Made by a program: the position numbers and the translations under genes. A stretch of 64,000 bases of DNA. Source: Amycolatopsis suaedae. GTDB lineage: Bacteria > Actinomycetota > Actinomycetes > Mycobacteriales > Pseudonocardiaceae. Under the pieces are notes generated by a model. The model was not told the origin of the DNA, did not search any database, and saw only the letters and a program-made list of their open reading frames with translations. This document shows, piece after piece, positions 45,887-55,339 of the stretch; positions within the stretch are counted from its first letter, which is position 1; every line of letters begins with the position of its first letter. Location of the stretch: positions 186,001-250,000 of the forward strand of contig NZ_SFCC01000011.1 in NCBI RefSeq assembly GCF_004214935.1. Reading direction: 5' to 3'.

Positions 45887-47113
45887 CTAGAGCAGGATGA
45901 CGTCGACCTCGCTCCCGGCGACGACCTCGCATGCCTCTTCCGGCAGCTCGATCAGGCAGTTGGCCTGAGCGAACGCCGCCAGCAGGTGGGAGCCGGGGCC
46001 GCCGCGCGGGCCGACCTCGCCGGTCACCGCGCCCACCGCGGGCGAGTACCAGCCCCGGCGGAACTGCCGCTTGCCGACCGGCGACCGCAGGTCCTCGGTG
46101 AGCCGCGCCCGCACCCGCTGCCTGCTCGTCGCCGTGTGCCCCATCGCGGCCAGGATCGCGGGCCGCAGGAACACCTCGAACGACACCAGCACACTCACCG
46201 GGTTACCGGGCAGCGTGACCACCGGCACGCCCTCCCAGCGGCCGCAGCCCTGCGGCCCACCCGGCTGCATGGCGACCTTGGTGAACCGCACGCCCGCGTC
46301 GGCCAGCGCGTCCTTGACCACCTCGTAGGCACCGGCGCTGACCCCGCCGGAGGTCACCACGAGATCGACGCCGGCCAGCTCGGCGGTGACCGCCTCGCGG
46401 AAGGTGCCGACGTCGTCGGCGACGCTGCGCAGCGTGCGTACCTCGCAGCCGAGGGCCCGCAGCGCGGCCAGCAGCATGATGCTGTTCGACTCGTAGATCT
46501 GACCGTGCCGCAGCGGATCCGGCGCCGTCACCAGTTCCGACCCGGTGGACACCACCAGCACCCTCGGCGGGGTGTAGACGGTCAGCCGGTCCAGCCCGAC
46601 GGCCGCGGCCAGCCCGAGCTGGGGCGGGCCGAGCACGCTCCCGGCGGGCAGCGCCACCGTGCCGGCGGAGACGTCCTCGCCGGTGCGGCGGACGTGCGTT
46701 CCCGGCGGTGCCGTGGCGAACACCCTGACCCGGCCCGCGTCGCCGCCCGCGAACCCCGGGCCGGCGTCGGTCCGTTCCACCATCACCACGCTGTCCGCAC
46801 CCGGCGGCAGCGGCGCGCCGGTCATGATCCGGTGCGCGGTGCCGGGCAGCAGCGGCTCGACGTCGGTCCGTCCTGCCGGAATGTCGCCGGTTACCGGCAG
46901 TTCGACCGGTTTGTCCTCGGTGGCCTCGACGACGTCGACCGAGCGGACCGCGAAGCCGTCCATCGCCGAGTTGTCGAACGGCGGCAGCGACACCCCCGCC
47001 CGCACGTCGTGGGCCAGGACCAGGCCCGCGCAGCCGGCCAGCGGCAGCGTCGCCGTCCTGCCCGGAGTCAGCAGCTCGGCGACGGTGGCGCGGTGTTCTT
47101 CGACGGAGATCAC
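45887..47113 (-). CDS. moeA: MoeA, molybdopterin molybdotransferase
   Basis: This enzyme inserts molybdate into adenylylated molybdopterin. The 408-residue protein has the four-domain MoeA pattern. The N-terminus is ISVEEHRATVAELL, then DNSAMDGFAVRS (the catalytic aspartate region) and HRIMTGAPLPPGADSVV. The MoCF domain has VLVVSTGSELV and SGGVSAGAYEVVKDAL, and LPGNPVSVLVSFEVF leads into the C-terminal domain. GTG 47113 has GGGAGG 8 bases upstream. No other molybdenum cofactor gene lies nearby. Confidence 0.93.
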   Translation of the reverse strand: MISVEEHRATVAELLTPGRTATLPLAGCAGLVLAHDVRAGVSLPPFDNSAMDGFAVRSVDVVEATEDKPVELPVTGDIPAGRTDVEPLLPGTAHRIMTGAPLPPGADSVVMVERTDAGPGFAGGDAGRVRVFATAPPGTHVRRTGEDVSAGTVALPAGSVLGPPQLGLAAAVGLDRLTVYTPPRVLVVSTGSELVTAPDPLRHGQIYESNSIMLLAALRALGCEVRTLRSVADDVGTFREAVTAELAGVDLVVTSGGVSAGAYEVVKDALADAGVRFTKVAMQPGGPQGCGRWEGVPVVTLPGNPVSVLVSFEVFLRPAILAAMGHTATSRQRVRARLTEDLRSPVGKRQFRRGWYSPAVGAVTGEVGPRGGPGSHLLAAFAQANCLIELPEEACEVVAGSEVDVILL

Positions 47114-47190
47114 CGGACCATCCTCCCGATGGCGGGCGCTCGTGCAAGACTCAGCCCCGCCACAGGCCAGTCCGGGAGGGAGACCCGTCG

Positions 47191-47868
47191 ATGCAGGTGA
47201 ATGTCCGCCACAAGCCGTCGTTCGCGGTGGCGCGGCTGATGCTGGCGCCGGGCGAGCCGGCGCAGGTCGAGGCGGGCGCGATGCTCGCGACCAGCTACGG
47301 CGTCCAGGTCCAGTCCAGTGCGCAGGGCGGGATCATGAAGGGCCTCGGCAGGGCCTTCCTCTCCGGTGAGTCGTTCTTCATCTCGACCTACACGGCCCCG
47401 CAGAACGGCGGCTGGGTCGACGTGGCGGCCAACCTGCCCGGCGACATCCACGTGATCAACCTCGACGGCCGTACCGGCTGGTGCGTCACCCAGGGGTCGT
47501 GGCTGGCGTCGTCGCACTCGGTGCAGACCGAGACCCGCTGGGGCGGCTTCGGCAAGATGTTCGGCGGCGAGGGCGGCTTCCTGACCCACGCCACCGGCCA
47601 GGGGCCGCTGGTGGTGGCCTGCTACGGCGCGCTGGAGGTGATCAACCTCCAGCCCGGCGAGGTCGTCACCATCGACTCCGGGCATGTGGTGGCCTACGCC
47701 GACACCGTGCAGTCGCAGACCCGCAAGGTGGCGTCCGGCATCATGCAGTCGATCAAGAGCGGTGAGGGCCTGGTGTTCGACTTCGCGGGCCCCGGCCAGG
47801 TGTTCACCCAGACCCGCAACCCCGCCGCGCTGGCCGCCTGGGTCATCGCGCAGGTGCCGTCGAGGTAG
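47191..47868 (+). CDS. AIM24 family protein, copy 1
   Basis: A 225-residue AIM24 (former DUF124/TerD-like beta-helix) protein. AIM24 features are VEAGAMLATSYGVQVQSSAQGG, GESFFISTYTAPQNGGWVDVA and the C-terminal GLVFDFAGPGQVFTQTRNP. The family is related to mitochondrial AIM24 and has no settled bacterial function. ATG 47191 has GGGAGGGAGA upstream. The second copy starts 5 bases after its stop. Confidence 0.9.
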   Translation: MQVNVRHKPSFAVARLMLAPGEPAQVEAGAMLATSYGVQVQSSAQGGIMKGLGRAFLSGESFFISTYTAPQNGGWVDVAANLPGDIHVINLDGRTGWCVTQGSWLASSHSVQTETRWGGFGKMFGGEGGFLTHATGQGPLVVACYGALEVINLQPGEVVTIDSGHVVAYADTVQSQTRKVASGIMQSIKSGEGLVFDFAGPGQVFTQTRNPAALAAWVIAQVPSR

Positions 47869-47873
47869 CCGAC

Positions 47874-48464
47874 ATGCGGGTGCACACGCGCCACACACCC
47901 GCCTTCGGCGTCGCCAGGGTGACGCTGAACCCGGGCGAGGGGGTGCAGGCGGAAGCGGAGACGTTGCTGGCGAGCAGTTTCGGGGTGACGAGCGCGCAGT
48001 CCCGCAAGGGTGCGCCGCCGGTGTTCACCGCGCCGGCCGAGGGCGGCTGGGTCGACCTCGCGCCCCGCGATCCCGGTGACGTCTACCCGCTGGAACTCGA
48101 CGGCACCACCGGCTGGTCGGTCGCGCGAGGCGCGGTGCTGGCCCGGCCGGCGACCGTCCGGCGGGACCAGCACTGGCCCGCGCTGCAGACCCTGTTCGGC
48201 GGCGACACCGGGTTCCTGGAGCACTTCAGCGGCGCCGGACCGCTCGTGCTGACCTGCGCGGGCCCGGTGGAGGCCTTCACGCTCGAACAACGCGAGCTGG
48301 TCACCGTCACGCCGGGATTCCTGGTGGCCTACCCGGACACCGTGCAGTGCAGGCTGCGGGCACTGGACCCGGCCGGGCCGCAGTCGGTCCGCACCGGCGA
48401 GGGGCTGGCGCTGGACTTCGCGGGGCCCGGCACGGTGCTCGTCCAGGCACGCGCCAGGCGTTGA
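47874..48464 (+). CDS. AIM24 family protein, copy 2
   Basis: A 196-residue paralogue of the preceding gene. It aligns along its length (MRVHTRHTPAFGVARVTLNPGEGVQAEAETLLASSFGV) but lacks about 30 residues of the central glycine-rich segment. It keeps the end LALDFAGPGTVLVQARA. The 5-base spacing indicates one transcript. A hetero-oligomer of the two proteins is plausible from the shared fold, but not shown. Confidence 0.88.
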   Translation: MRVHTRHTPAFGVARVTLNPGEGVQAEAETLLASSFGVTSAQSRKGAPPVFTAPAEGGWVDLAPRDPGDVYPLELDGTTGWSVARGAVLARPATVRRDQHWPALQTLFGGDTGFLEHFSGAGPLVLTCAGPVEAFTLEQRELVTVTPGFLVAYPDTVQCRLRALDPAGPQSVRTGEGLALDFAGPGTVLVQARARR

Positions 48465-48483
48465 TATTGCGACGAATTGGGCA

Positions 48484-48511
48484 TTGAACAGCGCTCCGAT
48501 TCGGGTAGCGT
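48484..48511 (+). promoter_or_regulatory. Candidate promoter of the cold-shock gene
   Basis: TTGAAC (48484-48489) and TAGCGT (48506-48511) are separated by 16 bases, matching the major sigma-factor pattern. This would give an untranslated leader of about 60 bases before GTG 48580, as is usual for cold-shock genes. Confidence 0.4.
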
Positions 48512-48579
48512 GAGTTCACTTCACCTTGCGGTGGCAGGTGATCTGTCACCGCGCTGCCTGGGTCGCGAGGAGGACGTCG

Positions 48580-48786
48580 GTGGCGGTCGGCACGGTCAAG
48601 TGGTTCAACTCGGAAAAGGGCTACGGGTTCATCGAGCACCCCGAAGGTCCGGATGTCTTCGTGCACTACTCGGCCATTCAGGCCGACGGCTTCCGGACCC
48701 TGGACGAGGGTGACCGCGTTGAGTTCGAGGTCCAGGCCGGCAGGGACGGGCGCAGCCAGGCTGCCGACGTCCGGAAGGTCTCCTGA
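48580..48786 (+). CDS. Cold-shock protein (CspA family)
   Basis: A 68-residue single cold-shock domain that binds single-stranded RNA and DNA. RNP1 is KGYGFIEH and RNP2 is VFVHYSAI, after the invariant GTVKWFNSEKG. GTG 48580 is the start: GAGGAGG at 48567-48573 is 6 bases away and gives the family N-terminus. Monocistronic. Confidence 0.95.
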   Translation: MAVGTVKWFNSEKGYGFIEHPEGPDVFVHYSAIQADGFRTLDEGDRVEFEVQAGRDGRSQAADVRKVS

Positions 48787-48853
48787 GGCCTCGCGGCACG
48801 ACACTAGGTGAACCGGCAGCGGCTGTTCGGCGGGGCGCGTTAGGCTGCGCTCC

Positions 48854-50332
48854 GTGACAGGCGATGAGTCGGGGGACCTCACCGGTCGCCGGCTGGGCAA
48901 CTACCGCATCGACGGGGTGCTCGGCAAGGGCGGCATGAGTGTGATGTACAAGGCCACCGACGTGCGACTGGGTCGCAAGGTGGCCTTGAAGGTGATCGGC
49001 GCACACCTCGGCGCCGACGCCGAGTTCCGTGAGCGCTTCGTCGACGAGGCGCGCAGTACGTCGGCGATCGACCATGCCAACGTCGTGCCGCTGTACGACT
49101 TCGGCGAGCTCGACGGGATGCTGTACATCGCCATGCGGCTCGTCGACGGCAAGGATCTCGCCGGGCTCATCTCGAACAGCCCGATGGAGCCGGACCGGGC
49201 ACTCGGCCTGCTCGACCAGGTCGCCGACGCGCTGGACACGCTGCACGCGCGCGGCCTGGTGCACCTCGACGTCAAGCCGGCGAACGTGCTCGTCACCAGC
49301 AGGGAGTCGGCCCGCGAGCACGTCTACGTCGCCGACTTCGGCCTGACCCGGCGCGGCGCGACCGGGCACCGCACCCGCGGTGGTGACTTCCTCGGGTCGC
49401 CGACCTACGCCGCCCCCGAGCACCTGCGGGGCGAGCCGCTCGATGGCCGCACCGACCAGTACGCCCTGGCCTGCGTGCTCTACGCCTGCCTGACCGGCGG
49501 GCCGCCGTTCAAGGGCGACGTGCAGGCGGTCATCAAGGGACACCTCAACGGCCAGCCGCCGCTGGTGTCCAGGATCGTGTCGCTGCCGCCCGCGATCGAC
49601 GACGTCGTGCTCAAGGGCATGGCGAAGAACCCGGCCGAGCGGTACGGGAGCTGTGTCGAGCTGATCGACGCGGCACGCGAGGCGCTCAAGGCGCCGCAGC
49701 CCGCGCCCGCCCCGGCACCGCTGCCCGCGCCCGCGACGGCCGTCACCGGTCCTGGCACGGGACCGCAGCCACAACGTCATCCAGGAGAGGGGGCCCCGAT
49801 GCATCCGTACGGCCAGCAGCCGGGCTTCGGGCAGGGAGGCCAGGGACCGCAGGGGCCGCAGGGGCCGCAGGGGCCAGGGGGTCCACCGCCGGGTTACGGC
49901 GGTCCGCCCCCGGGCTACGGCCCGCCGCCCGGCATGGGCACGCCGCCCCCGGGGATGGGCGGTCCGCCGCCCGGGTACGGCCCGCCGCCAGGCCCGGGAG
50001 GCCCCGGCGGTCCCGGTGGGCCGCCCCCGATGCCGCCTGGCGCCCCGTGGGGTCCCGGCCCGGGCCCGGGTGGCGACTGGGAGGGCGGCAAGAAGAAGAG
50101 CAAGGCGTGGATCATCTGGGTGATCCTCGGTGTGCTGGTGGTCGCCGGTGCCGTCGTGACGATCATCCTGCTCTCCGGCGGCGACGAGGGCGGCAACGGC
50201 GGCACGCCGCAGGAGCGCGGCACCAGCCAGGCGCCGGACATCCCGGTCGGCCCGGGTGGCAGCCAGGCGCCCTCCGAGTCCGGCAGCCGCAGGCCGCCGC
50301 CCCCGTCGATCCCGATCCAGCCGAGCACCTGA
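48854..50332 (+). CDS. Membrane-anchored Ser/Thr protein kinase
   Basis: A 492-residue Hanks-type kinase. The glycine loop GKGGMSVMYKA, the lysine in VALKVIG, the catalytic loop HLDVKPAN and the DFG in VADFGLTR are present in residues 15-275. The usual HRD is HLD, making it a non-RD kinase, so activation-loop phosphorylation may not be required in the standard way. A Pro/Gly-rich linker with repeated PPPGYGPPPG units (about 320-415) leads to one transmembrane helix (AWIIWVILGVLVVAGAVVTIILL). A short disordered outer tail follows, with no PASTA repeats. GTG 48854 has no evident ribosome site. Confidence 0.92.
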   Translation: MTGDESGDLTGRRLGNYRIDGVLGKGGMSVMYKATDVRLGRKVALKVIGAHLGADAEFRERFVDEARSTSAIDHANVVPLYDFGELDGMLYIAMRLVDGKDLAGLISNSPMEPDRALGLLDQVADALDTLHARGLVHLDVKPANVLVTSRESAREHVYVADFGLTRRGATGHRTRGGDFLGSPTYAAPEHLRGEPLDGRTDQYALACVLYACLTGGPPFKGDVQAVIKGHLNGQPPLVSRIVSLPPAIDDVVLKGMAKNPAERYGSCVELIDAAREALKAPQPAPAPAPLPAPATAVTGPGTGPQPQRHPGEGAPMHPYGQQPGFGQGGQGPQGPQGPQGPGGPPPGYGGPPPGYGPPPGMGTPPPGMGGPPPGYGPPPGPGGPGGPGGPPPMPPGAPWGPGPGPGGDWEGGKKKSKAWIIWVILGVLVVAGAVVTIILLSGGDEGGNGGTPQERGTSQAPDIPVGPGGSQAPSESGSRRPPPPSIPIQPST

Positions 50333-50357
50333 GGCGCGGCCGCGCGACCTGGGTTTC

Positions 50358-50383
50358 TTGCACTCGACCCCGGTGAGTGCTAA
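50358..50383 (+). promoter_or_regulatory. CIRCE element 1 (HrcA operator)
   Basis: GCACTC (50360-50365) and GAGTGC (50375-50380) are separated by 9 bases, with TAA after the second arm as in the CIRCE consensus TTAGCACTC-N9-GAGTGCTAA. The left flank differs by one base shift. Confidence 0.85.
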
Positions 50384-50392
50384 ACACGGGAT

Positions 50393-50417
50393 TGGCACTC
50401 GGTACACTCGAGTGCCA
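50393..50417 (+). promoter_or_regulatory. CIRCE element 2 (HrcA operator)
   Basis: TGGCACTC (50393-50400) and GAGTGCCA (50410-50417) form a perfect inverted repeat with a 9-base spacer. Together with element 1 it indicates HrcA control of groEL; paired CIRCE boxes are common in actinobacteria. Confidence 0.88.
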
Positions 50418-50581
50418 GACGGGGGTCGCCGACCACCGTCTTGAAAGGTCGGGACGGTGAGGCCGGGCTCGTACGAGCCGGTCGTCCGTCGCGGGCACCG
50501 AACCTGGCCGAGGAAGTGCTCCTGCTGCCGTCGTCGACACATCGACGGTGGCAGCGCCCAATACCGGAGGACCACACCGCA

Positions 50582-52210
<1,629 letters not shown>

Positions 52211-52236
52211 TCCGAAGTCCCGCTTGATATCCCAGG

Positions 52237-52273
52237 AAGGGGCCCGGTCCGCAGTCAGCGGGCCGGGCCCTTT
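52237..52273 (+). terminator. groEL terminator
   Basis: Inverted repeat 52237-52252 with 52258-52273 (one mismatch, AAGGGGCCCGG paired with CCGGGCCCTTT), a 5-base loop, then TTTCG. It is a standard GC hairpin 27 bases after the groEL stop. Confidence 0.85.
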
Positions 52274-52297
52274 CGTGTGGTCCCGGCCCCGCTCAAG

Positions 52298-52347
52298 CAC
52301 GTGAAGGCCACCTTCAGCACGTCTCACGTAGTGAAGGTGGCCTTCAC
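52298..52347. repeat. GTGAAGG palindromic element, copy A
   Basis: Arms 52301-52316 and 52331-52347 form a 16-of-17-bp inverted repeat (GTGAAGGCCACCTTCA type) around a 14-base loop. The 49 bases 52298-52346 are identical to 52541-52589. Confidence 0.9.
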
Positions 52348-52358
52348 GAGCTTGACGC

Positions 52359-52438
52359 CCCCAATGCCACATTGGGGTACTTGAATGCCCCCAATGTGGC
52401 ATTGGGGTACTTGAACTCCCCCAATGTGGCATTGGGGG
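52359..52438. repeat. Three tandem CCCCAATG palindromes
   Basis: Palindromes lie at 52359-52377 (centre CCA), 52389-52407 (centre TGG) and 52418-52438 (centre TGG), joined by a short GTACTTGAA-type linker. The same 19-base element is at 33036-33091. No gene is visible between groEL and 52674; this 463-base stretch is repeats plus the groEL terminator. Confidence 0.9.
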
Positions 52439-52540
52439 AGTTCGCCCGTGGTGGGGTGGTCTCGTTCGTGGCGGCCGTGGGGTTGCTGGGCCTGCTGTGA
52501 CCACTGAGGTTTCCGAGACTGCGATGCCCGCGCCACGAGG

Positions 52541-52589
52541 CACGTGAAGGCCACCTTCAGCACGTCTCACGTAGTGAAGGTGGCCTTCA
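52541..52589. repeat. GTGAAGG palindromic element, copy B
   Basis: An exact 49-base copy of 52298-52346. It sits 85 bases before the nucleotidyltransferase start. Confidence 0.9.
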
Positions 52590-52673
52590 ACGGCCCGCCC
52601 TCGCCGGGCGGCCACCGCGTGGCAGGCCGAAAATCGGGTGACCGGCACCACGCGGCCGGGCTACAACTGGGCC

Positions 52674-53435
52674 ATGAAACACGACAGCCCCGAGTTCCGC
52701 GCTCTGGCCGAGCGCGGCACGATTCTGCGTTGCCAGGTGGGTTCCGGCCTGCACGGCACCGCCGTCAAGGGGCAGGACGACCGGGACGAGATGGGCATCT
52801 GCGTCGAGCCGCCGGAGTACGTCGCCGGGCTGCGCAGGTTCGAGCAGTACATCTACCGGACCCAGCCGGAGGGCGTACGGTCCGGCCCCGGCGATCTCGA
52901 CCTGATCGTCTACTCGCTGCGCAAGTGGATGCGGCTGGCGCTGGCCGGTAACCCCACGGTGCTGCTGCCGTTGTTCGTGCCCGAGCACGAGATCGTGTCG
53001 ATCGACGACACCGGCCGCGACCTGCGGGCCAACGCCGACATGGTGCTGTCCAGGCAGGCCGGACGGCGGTTCATCGGCTATCTGCGGGCGCAGCGGGCCC
53101 GGATGCTCGGCCTGCGCGGCAAGCGGACCAACCGGCCGGAACTGGTGGAGCTCTACGGCTTCGACACCAAGTTCGCCATGCACATGGTCCGGCTCGGGGT
53201 GCAGGGCGTCGAGCTGCTGGAGACGGGCCGGATCAGCCTGCCGGTGGCGCAGCCGTGGCTGTCCTGGCTGATCGACCTGCGACAGGGACGGCACACCCGC
53301 GACGAGGCGCTGGAGGCCGCCGAGGAACTGGAGAACCGACTGGAGAAGCTGCTGGACACCTCGCCGCTGCCGGAGCGGCCGGACGCCGACCGGGCCAACG
53401 CCTGGCTGGTCGACGTCCACCTGTCCCGCTGGTGA
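52674..53435 (+). CDS. Predicted nucleotidyltransferase (Pol-beta superfamily, YcgL-like)
   Basis: A 253-residue protein of the DUF4/COG3541-like nucleotidyltransferases. The catalytic pattern is CQVGSGLHGTAVKGQDDRDEMGICV, a G-S followed by D-x-(D/E). GPGDLDLIVYSLRKW supplies the third acidic residue. The C-terminal half is helical (KFAMHMVRLGVQGVELLETG). The start is ATG 52674 or in-frame GTG 52638; neither has a convincing ribosome site. The substrate is unknown; members are thought to modify RNA or small molecules. Confidence 0.8.
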   Translation: MKHDSPEFRALAERGTILRCQVGSGLHGTAVKGQDDRDEMGICVEPPEYVAGLRRFEQYIYRTQPEGVRSGPGDLDLIVYSLRKWMRLALAGNPTVLLPLFVPEHEIVSIDDTGRDLRANADMVLSRQAGRRFIGYLRAQRARMLGLRGKRTNRPELVELYGFDTKFAMHMVRLGVQGVELLETGRISLPVAQPWLSWLIDLRQGRHTRDEALEAAEELENRLEKLLDTSPLPERPDADRANAWLVDVHLSRW

Positions 53436-53478
53436 GCCGCTGGTTCCCCGGCCAAGTGGGGGAACCAGCGGCCGGCAC

Positions 53479-53700
53479 TCATTCCTTGGTGTCCTCGGGC
53501 ATGAAGATCCAGCACAGGACGTAGAGCAGCACCGGCGTACCGATGCCGAAGATCGTCGCGGCCACGAGCAGGATCCGCAGGATCGCGGCGTCCACGCCGA
53601 GCATGCGGGCCCAGCCGCCGCACACCCCGGCCACCATCTTGTCCGTCGAGCTGCGCCGCAGCTTCGACTTCGTCTGAGGGGTATACACGGGATTCGTCAT
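53479..53700 (-). CDS. PspC-domain membrane protein
   Basis: A 73-residue protein with one PspC domain: KLRRSSTDKMVAGVCGGWARMLGVDAAILRILLVAATIFG, then a transmembrane helix and a WIFMPED end. PspC proteins sense or buffer envelope stress at the membrane. It is divergent from menC. Confidence 0.9.
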   Translation of the reverse strand: MTNPVYTPQTKSKLRRSSTDKMVAGVCGGWARMLGVDAAILRILLVAATIFGIGTPVLLYVLCWIFMPEDTKE

Positions 53701-53785
53701 GTCTCCATGGTGGGTCGCGCCGCGCCCGGTGCCATCGGGGAACGCCCCTGACCTGCCCCGGAAGTTCGACCCTTACGGTGGGCTG

Positions 53786-54745
53786 GTGAACCTGGTCTAC
53801 GCGTTGCCGCTGCGCGATCGTTTCCGTGGCATCACCGTGCGCGAGGGCGTGCTGCTGCGCGGGCCGGCGGGGTGGGGGGAGTTCTGCCCGTTCCGCGAGT
53901 ACTCCGACGCCGAGGCGGTGCCCTGGTACGCCTGCGCCGTCGAGGCCGCGCACACCGGCTGGCCGGAGCCGGTACGCGACCGGGTGCCGGTCAACACGAC
54001 CGTCCCGGTCGTGCGGCCCGAACGGGCCCACGCCCTGGTGACCGCGTCCGGCTGCCGCACGGCGAAGGTGAAGGTCGCCGACCCCGGCTCCTCCCTGACC
54101 GCCGACTGCGACCGGGTCGCCGCCGTGCGCGACGCGCTGGGCCCGTCCGGCGCGATCCGGGTCGACGCCAACGCGGCGTGGGAGGTCGACGAGGCCTGCC
54201 GCGCCATCGCCGAGCTGGACCGGGCCGCCGGCGGGCTGGAGTACGTCGAGCAGCCCTGCGCCACCCTGGACGAGCTGGCCGCCGTGCGGCGCCGGGTGGA
54301 CGTCCGGATCGCCGCCGACGAGTCGATCCGCAGGGCCGGGGACCCGCTGAAGGTCGCGGTGGCCGGGGCTGCCGACGTCGCGGTGATCAAGGTCGCGCCA
54401 CTGGGCGGGGTCCGCCGTGCACTGGAGGTGGCGCGGGCCTGCGGGCTGCCCTGCGTGGTGTCCTCGGCGGTGGAGACCAGCGTCGGGCTGGCGGCGGGGC
54501 TGGCGCTGGCCGGTGCGTTGCCGGAGCTGGACTTCGCCTGCGGCCTCGGCACGATCTCGTTGCTGGAGCACGACGCCTGCTCGGAGTCGCTGTCCCCTGT
54601 GGACGGCTACCTGCCGGTGCCCCGCCGGGCACCCGAGCCAGACCTCGCCGAGCCCGCCTCCGCCGAGGTCACCCGATGGTGGCTGGACCGGATGAGCCGG
54701 GTCACCCGGTTAGCGGCTCCGTCCGCTGGGTACCACGACGGGTGA
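53786..54745 (+). CDS. menC: o-Succinylbenzoate synthase
   Basis: This enolase-superfamily enzyme of menaquinone synthesis dehydrates SHCHC to o-succinylbenzoate. It has 319 residues. The acid/base lysines are in TAKVKVAD and VIKVAPLGG, with metal ligands in RVDANAAW, YVEQPC and IAADESI. GTG 53786 gives the family N-terminus (VNLVYALPLRDRFRGI); the longer reading from 53699 overlaps the pspC promoter. No other men gene is in the window. Confidence 0.88.
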   Translation: MNLVYALPLRDRFRGITVREGVLLRGPAGWGEFCPFREYSDAEAVPWYACAVEAAHTGWPEPVRDRVPVNTTVPVVRPERAHALVTASGCRTAKVKVADPGSSLTADCDRVAAVRDALGPSGAIRVDANAAWEVDEACRAIAELDRAAGGLEYVEQPCATLDELAAVRRRVDVRIAADESIRRAGDPLKVAVAGAADVAVIKVAPLGGVRRALEVARACGLPCVVSSAVETSVGLAAGLALAGALPELDFACGLGTISLLEHDACSESLSPVDGYLPVPRRAPEPDLAEPASAEVTRWWLDRMSRVTRLAAPSAGYHDG

Positions 54746-54766
54746 GCCGAGTGAGAGGAGTTTCCA

Positions 54767-55339
54767 GTGGCCAACACGCTGGACGGCAAGCGCGTCGCGT
54801 TCCTGGTGGCGCCGGAGGGCGTCGAGCAGGTCGAGCTGACCGAACCGTGGCAGGCCGTCGAGAAGGCGGGCGGGCAGCCTGAGCTGGTGTCCACCCAGGA
54901 AGGCAGCATCCAGGGGTTCGACCACCTGGACAAGGCCGACACGTTCCCGGTGGACCGGGTGGTCGGCGATGCGTCGCCGGACGACTACGACGGTCTCGTG
55001 CTGCCCGGTGGCGTGGCCAACCCGGACTTCCTGCGCACCGTGCCCGAGGCCGTCCGCTTCGTCGGCGCCTTCTTCAGCGGGCAGAAGCCGGTCGCGGCCA
55101 TCTGCCACGCGCCGTGGACCCTCATTGAGGCCGACGTCGTACGCGGTCGCAGGCTCACCTCGTGGCCGAGCCTGCAGACCGACCTGCGCAACGCCGGTGC
55201 CGAATGGGTGGACGAGGAGGTCGTCGTCGACTCCGGCCTGGTCACCAGCCGCAAGCCGGACGACCTGCCCGCGTTCTGCGCCAAGGTGGTCGAGGAGATC
55301 GCCGAGGGCAAGCACCGCGCCCAGGCCCGCAGCGCCTAA
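54767..55339 (+). CDS. DJ-1/PfpI family protein
   Basis: A 190-residue protein of the class I glutamine-amidotransferase-like DJ-1/PfpI group. The nucleophile cysteine lies in AAICHAPWTLIEA and the acidic partner in DYDGLVLPGGVANPD. Members act as glyoxalases, deglycases or stress chaperones. GTG 54767 follows GAGAGGAG. Spacing of 21 bases after menC suggests a shared transcript. The last 4 bases overlap the convergent DUF72 gene. Confidence 0.9.
   Translation: MANTLDGKRVAFLVAPEGVEQVELTEPWQAVEKAGGQPELVSTQEGSIQGFDHLDKADTFPVDRVVGDASPDDYDGLVLPGGVANPDFLRTVPEAVRFVGAFFSGQKPVAAICHAPWTLIEADVVRGRRLTSWPSLQTDLRNAGAEWVDEEVVVDSGLVTSRKPDDLPAFCAKVVEEIAEGKHRAQARSA

Noticed and set aside
52359..52438. CRISPR-like array
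   Set aside because: The repeats are palindromes separated by only about 10 similar bases, with no variable spacers and no cas genes.
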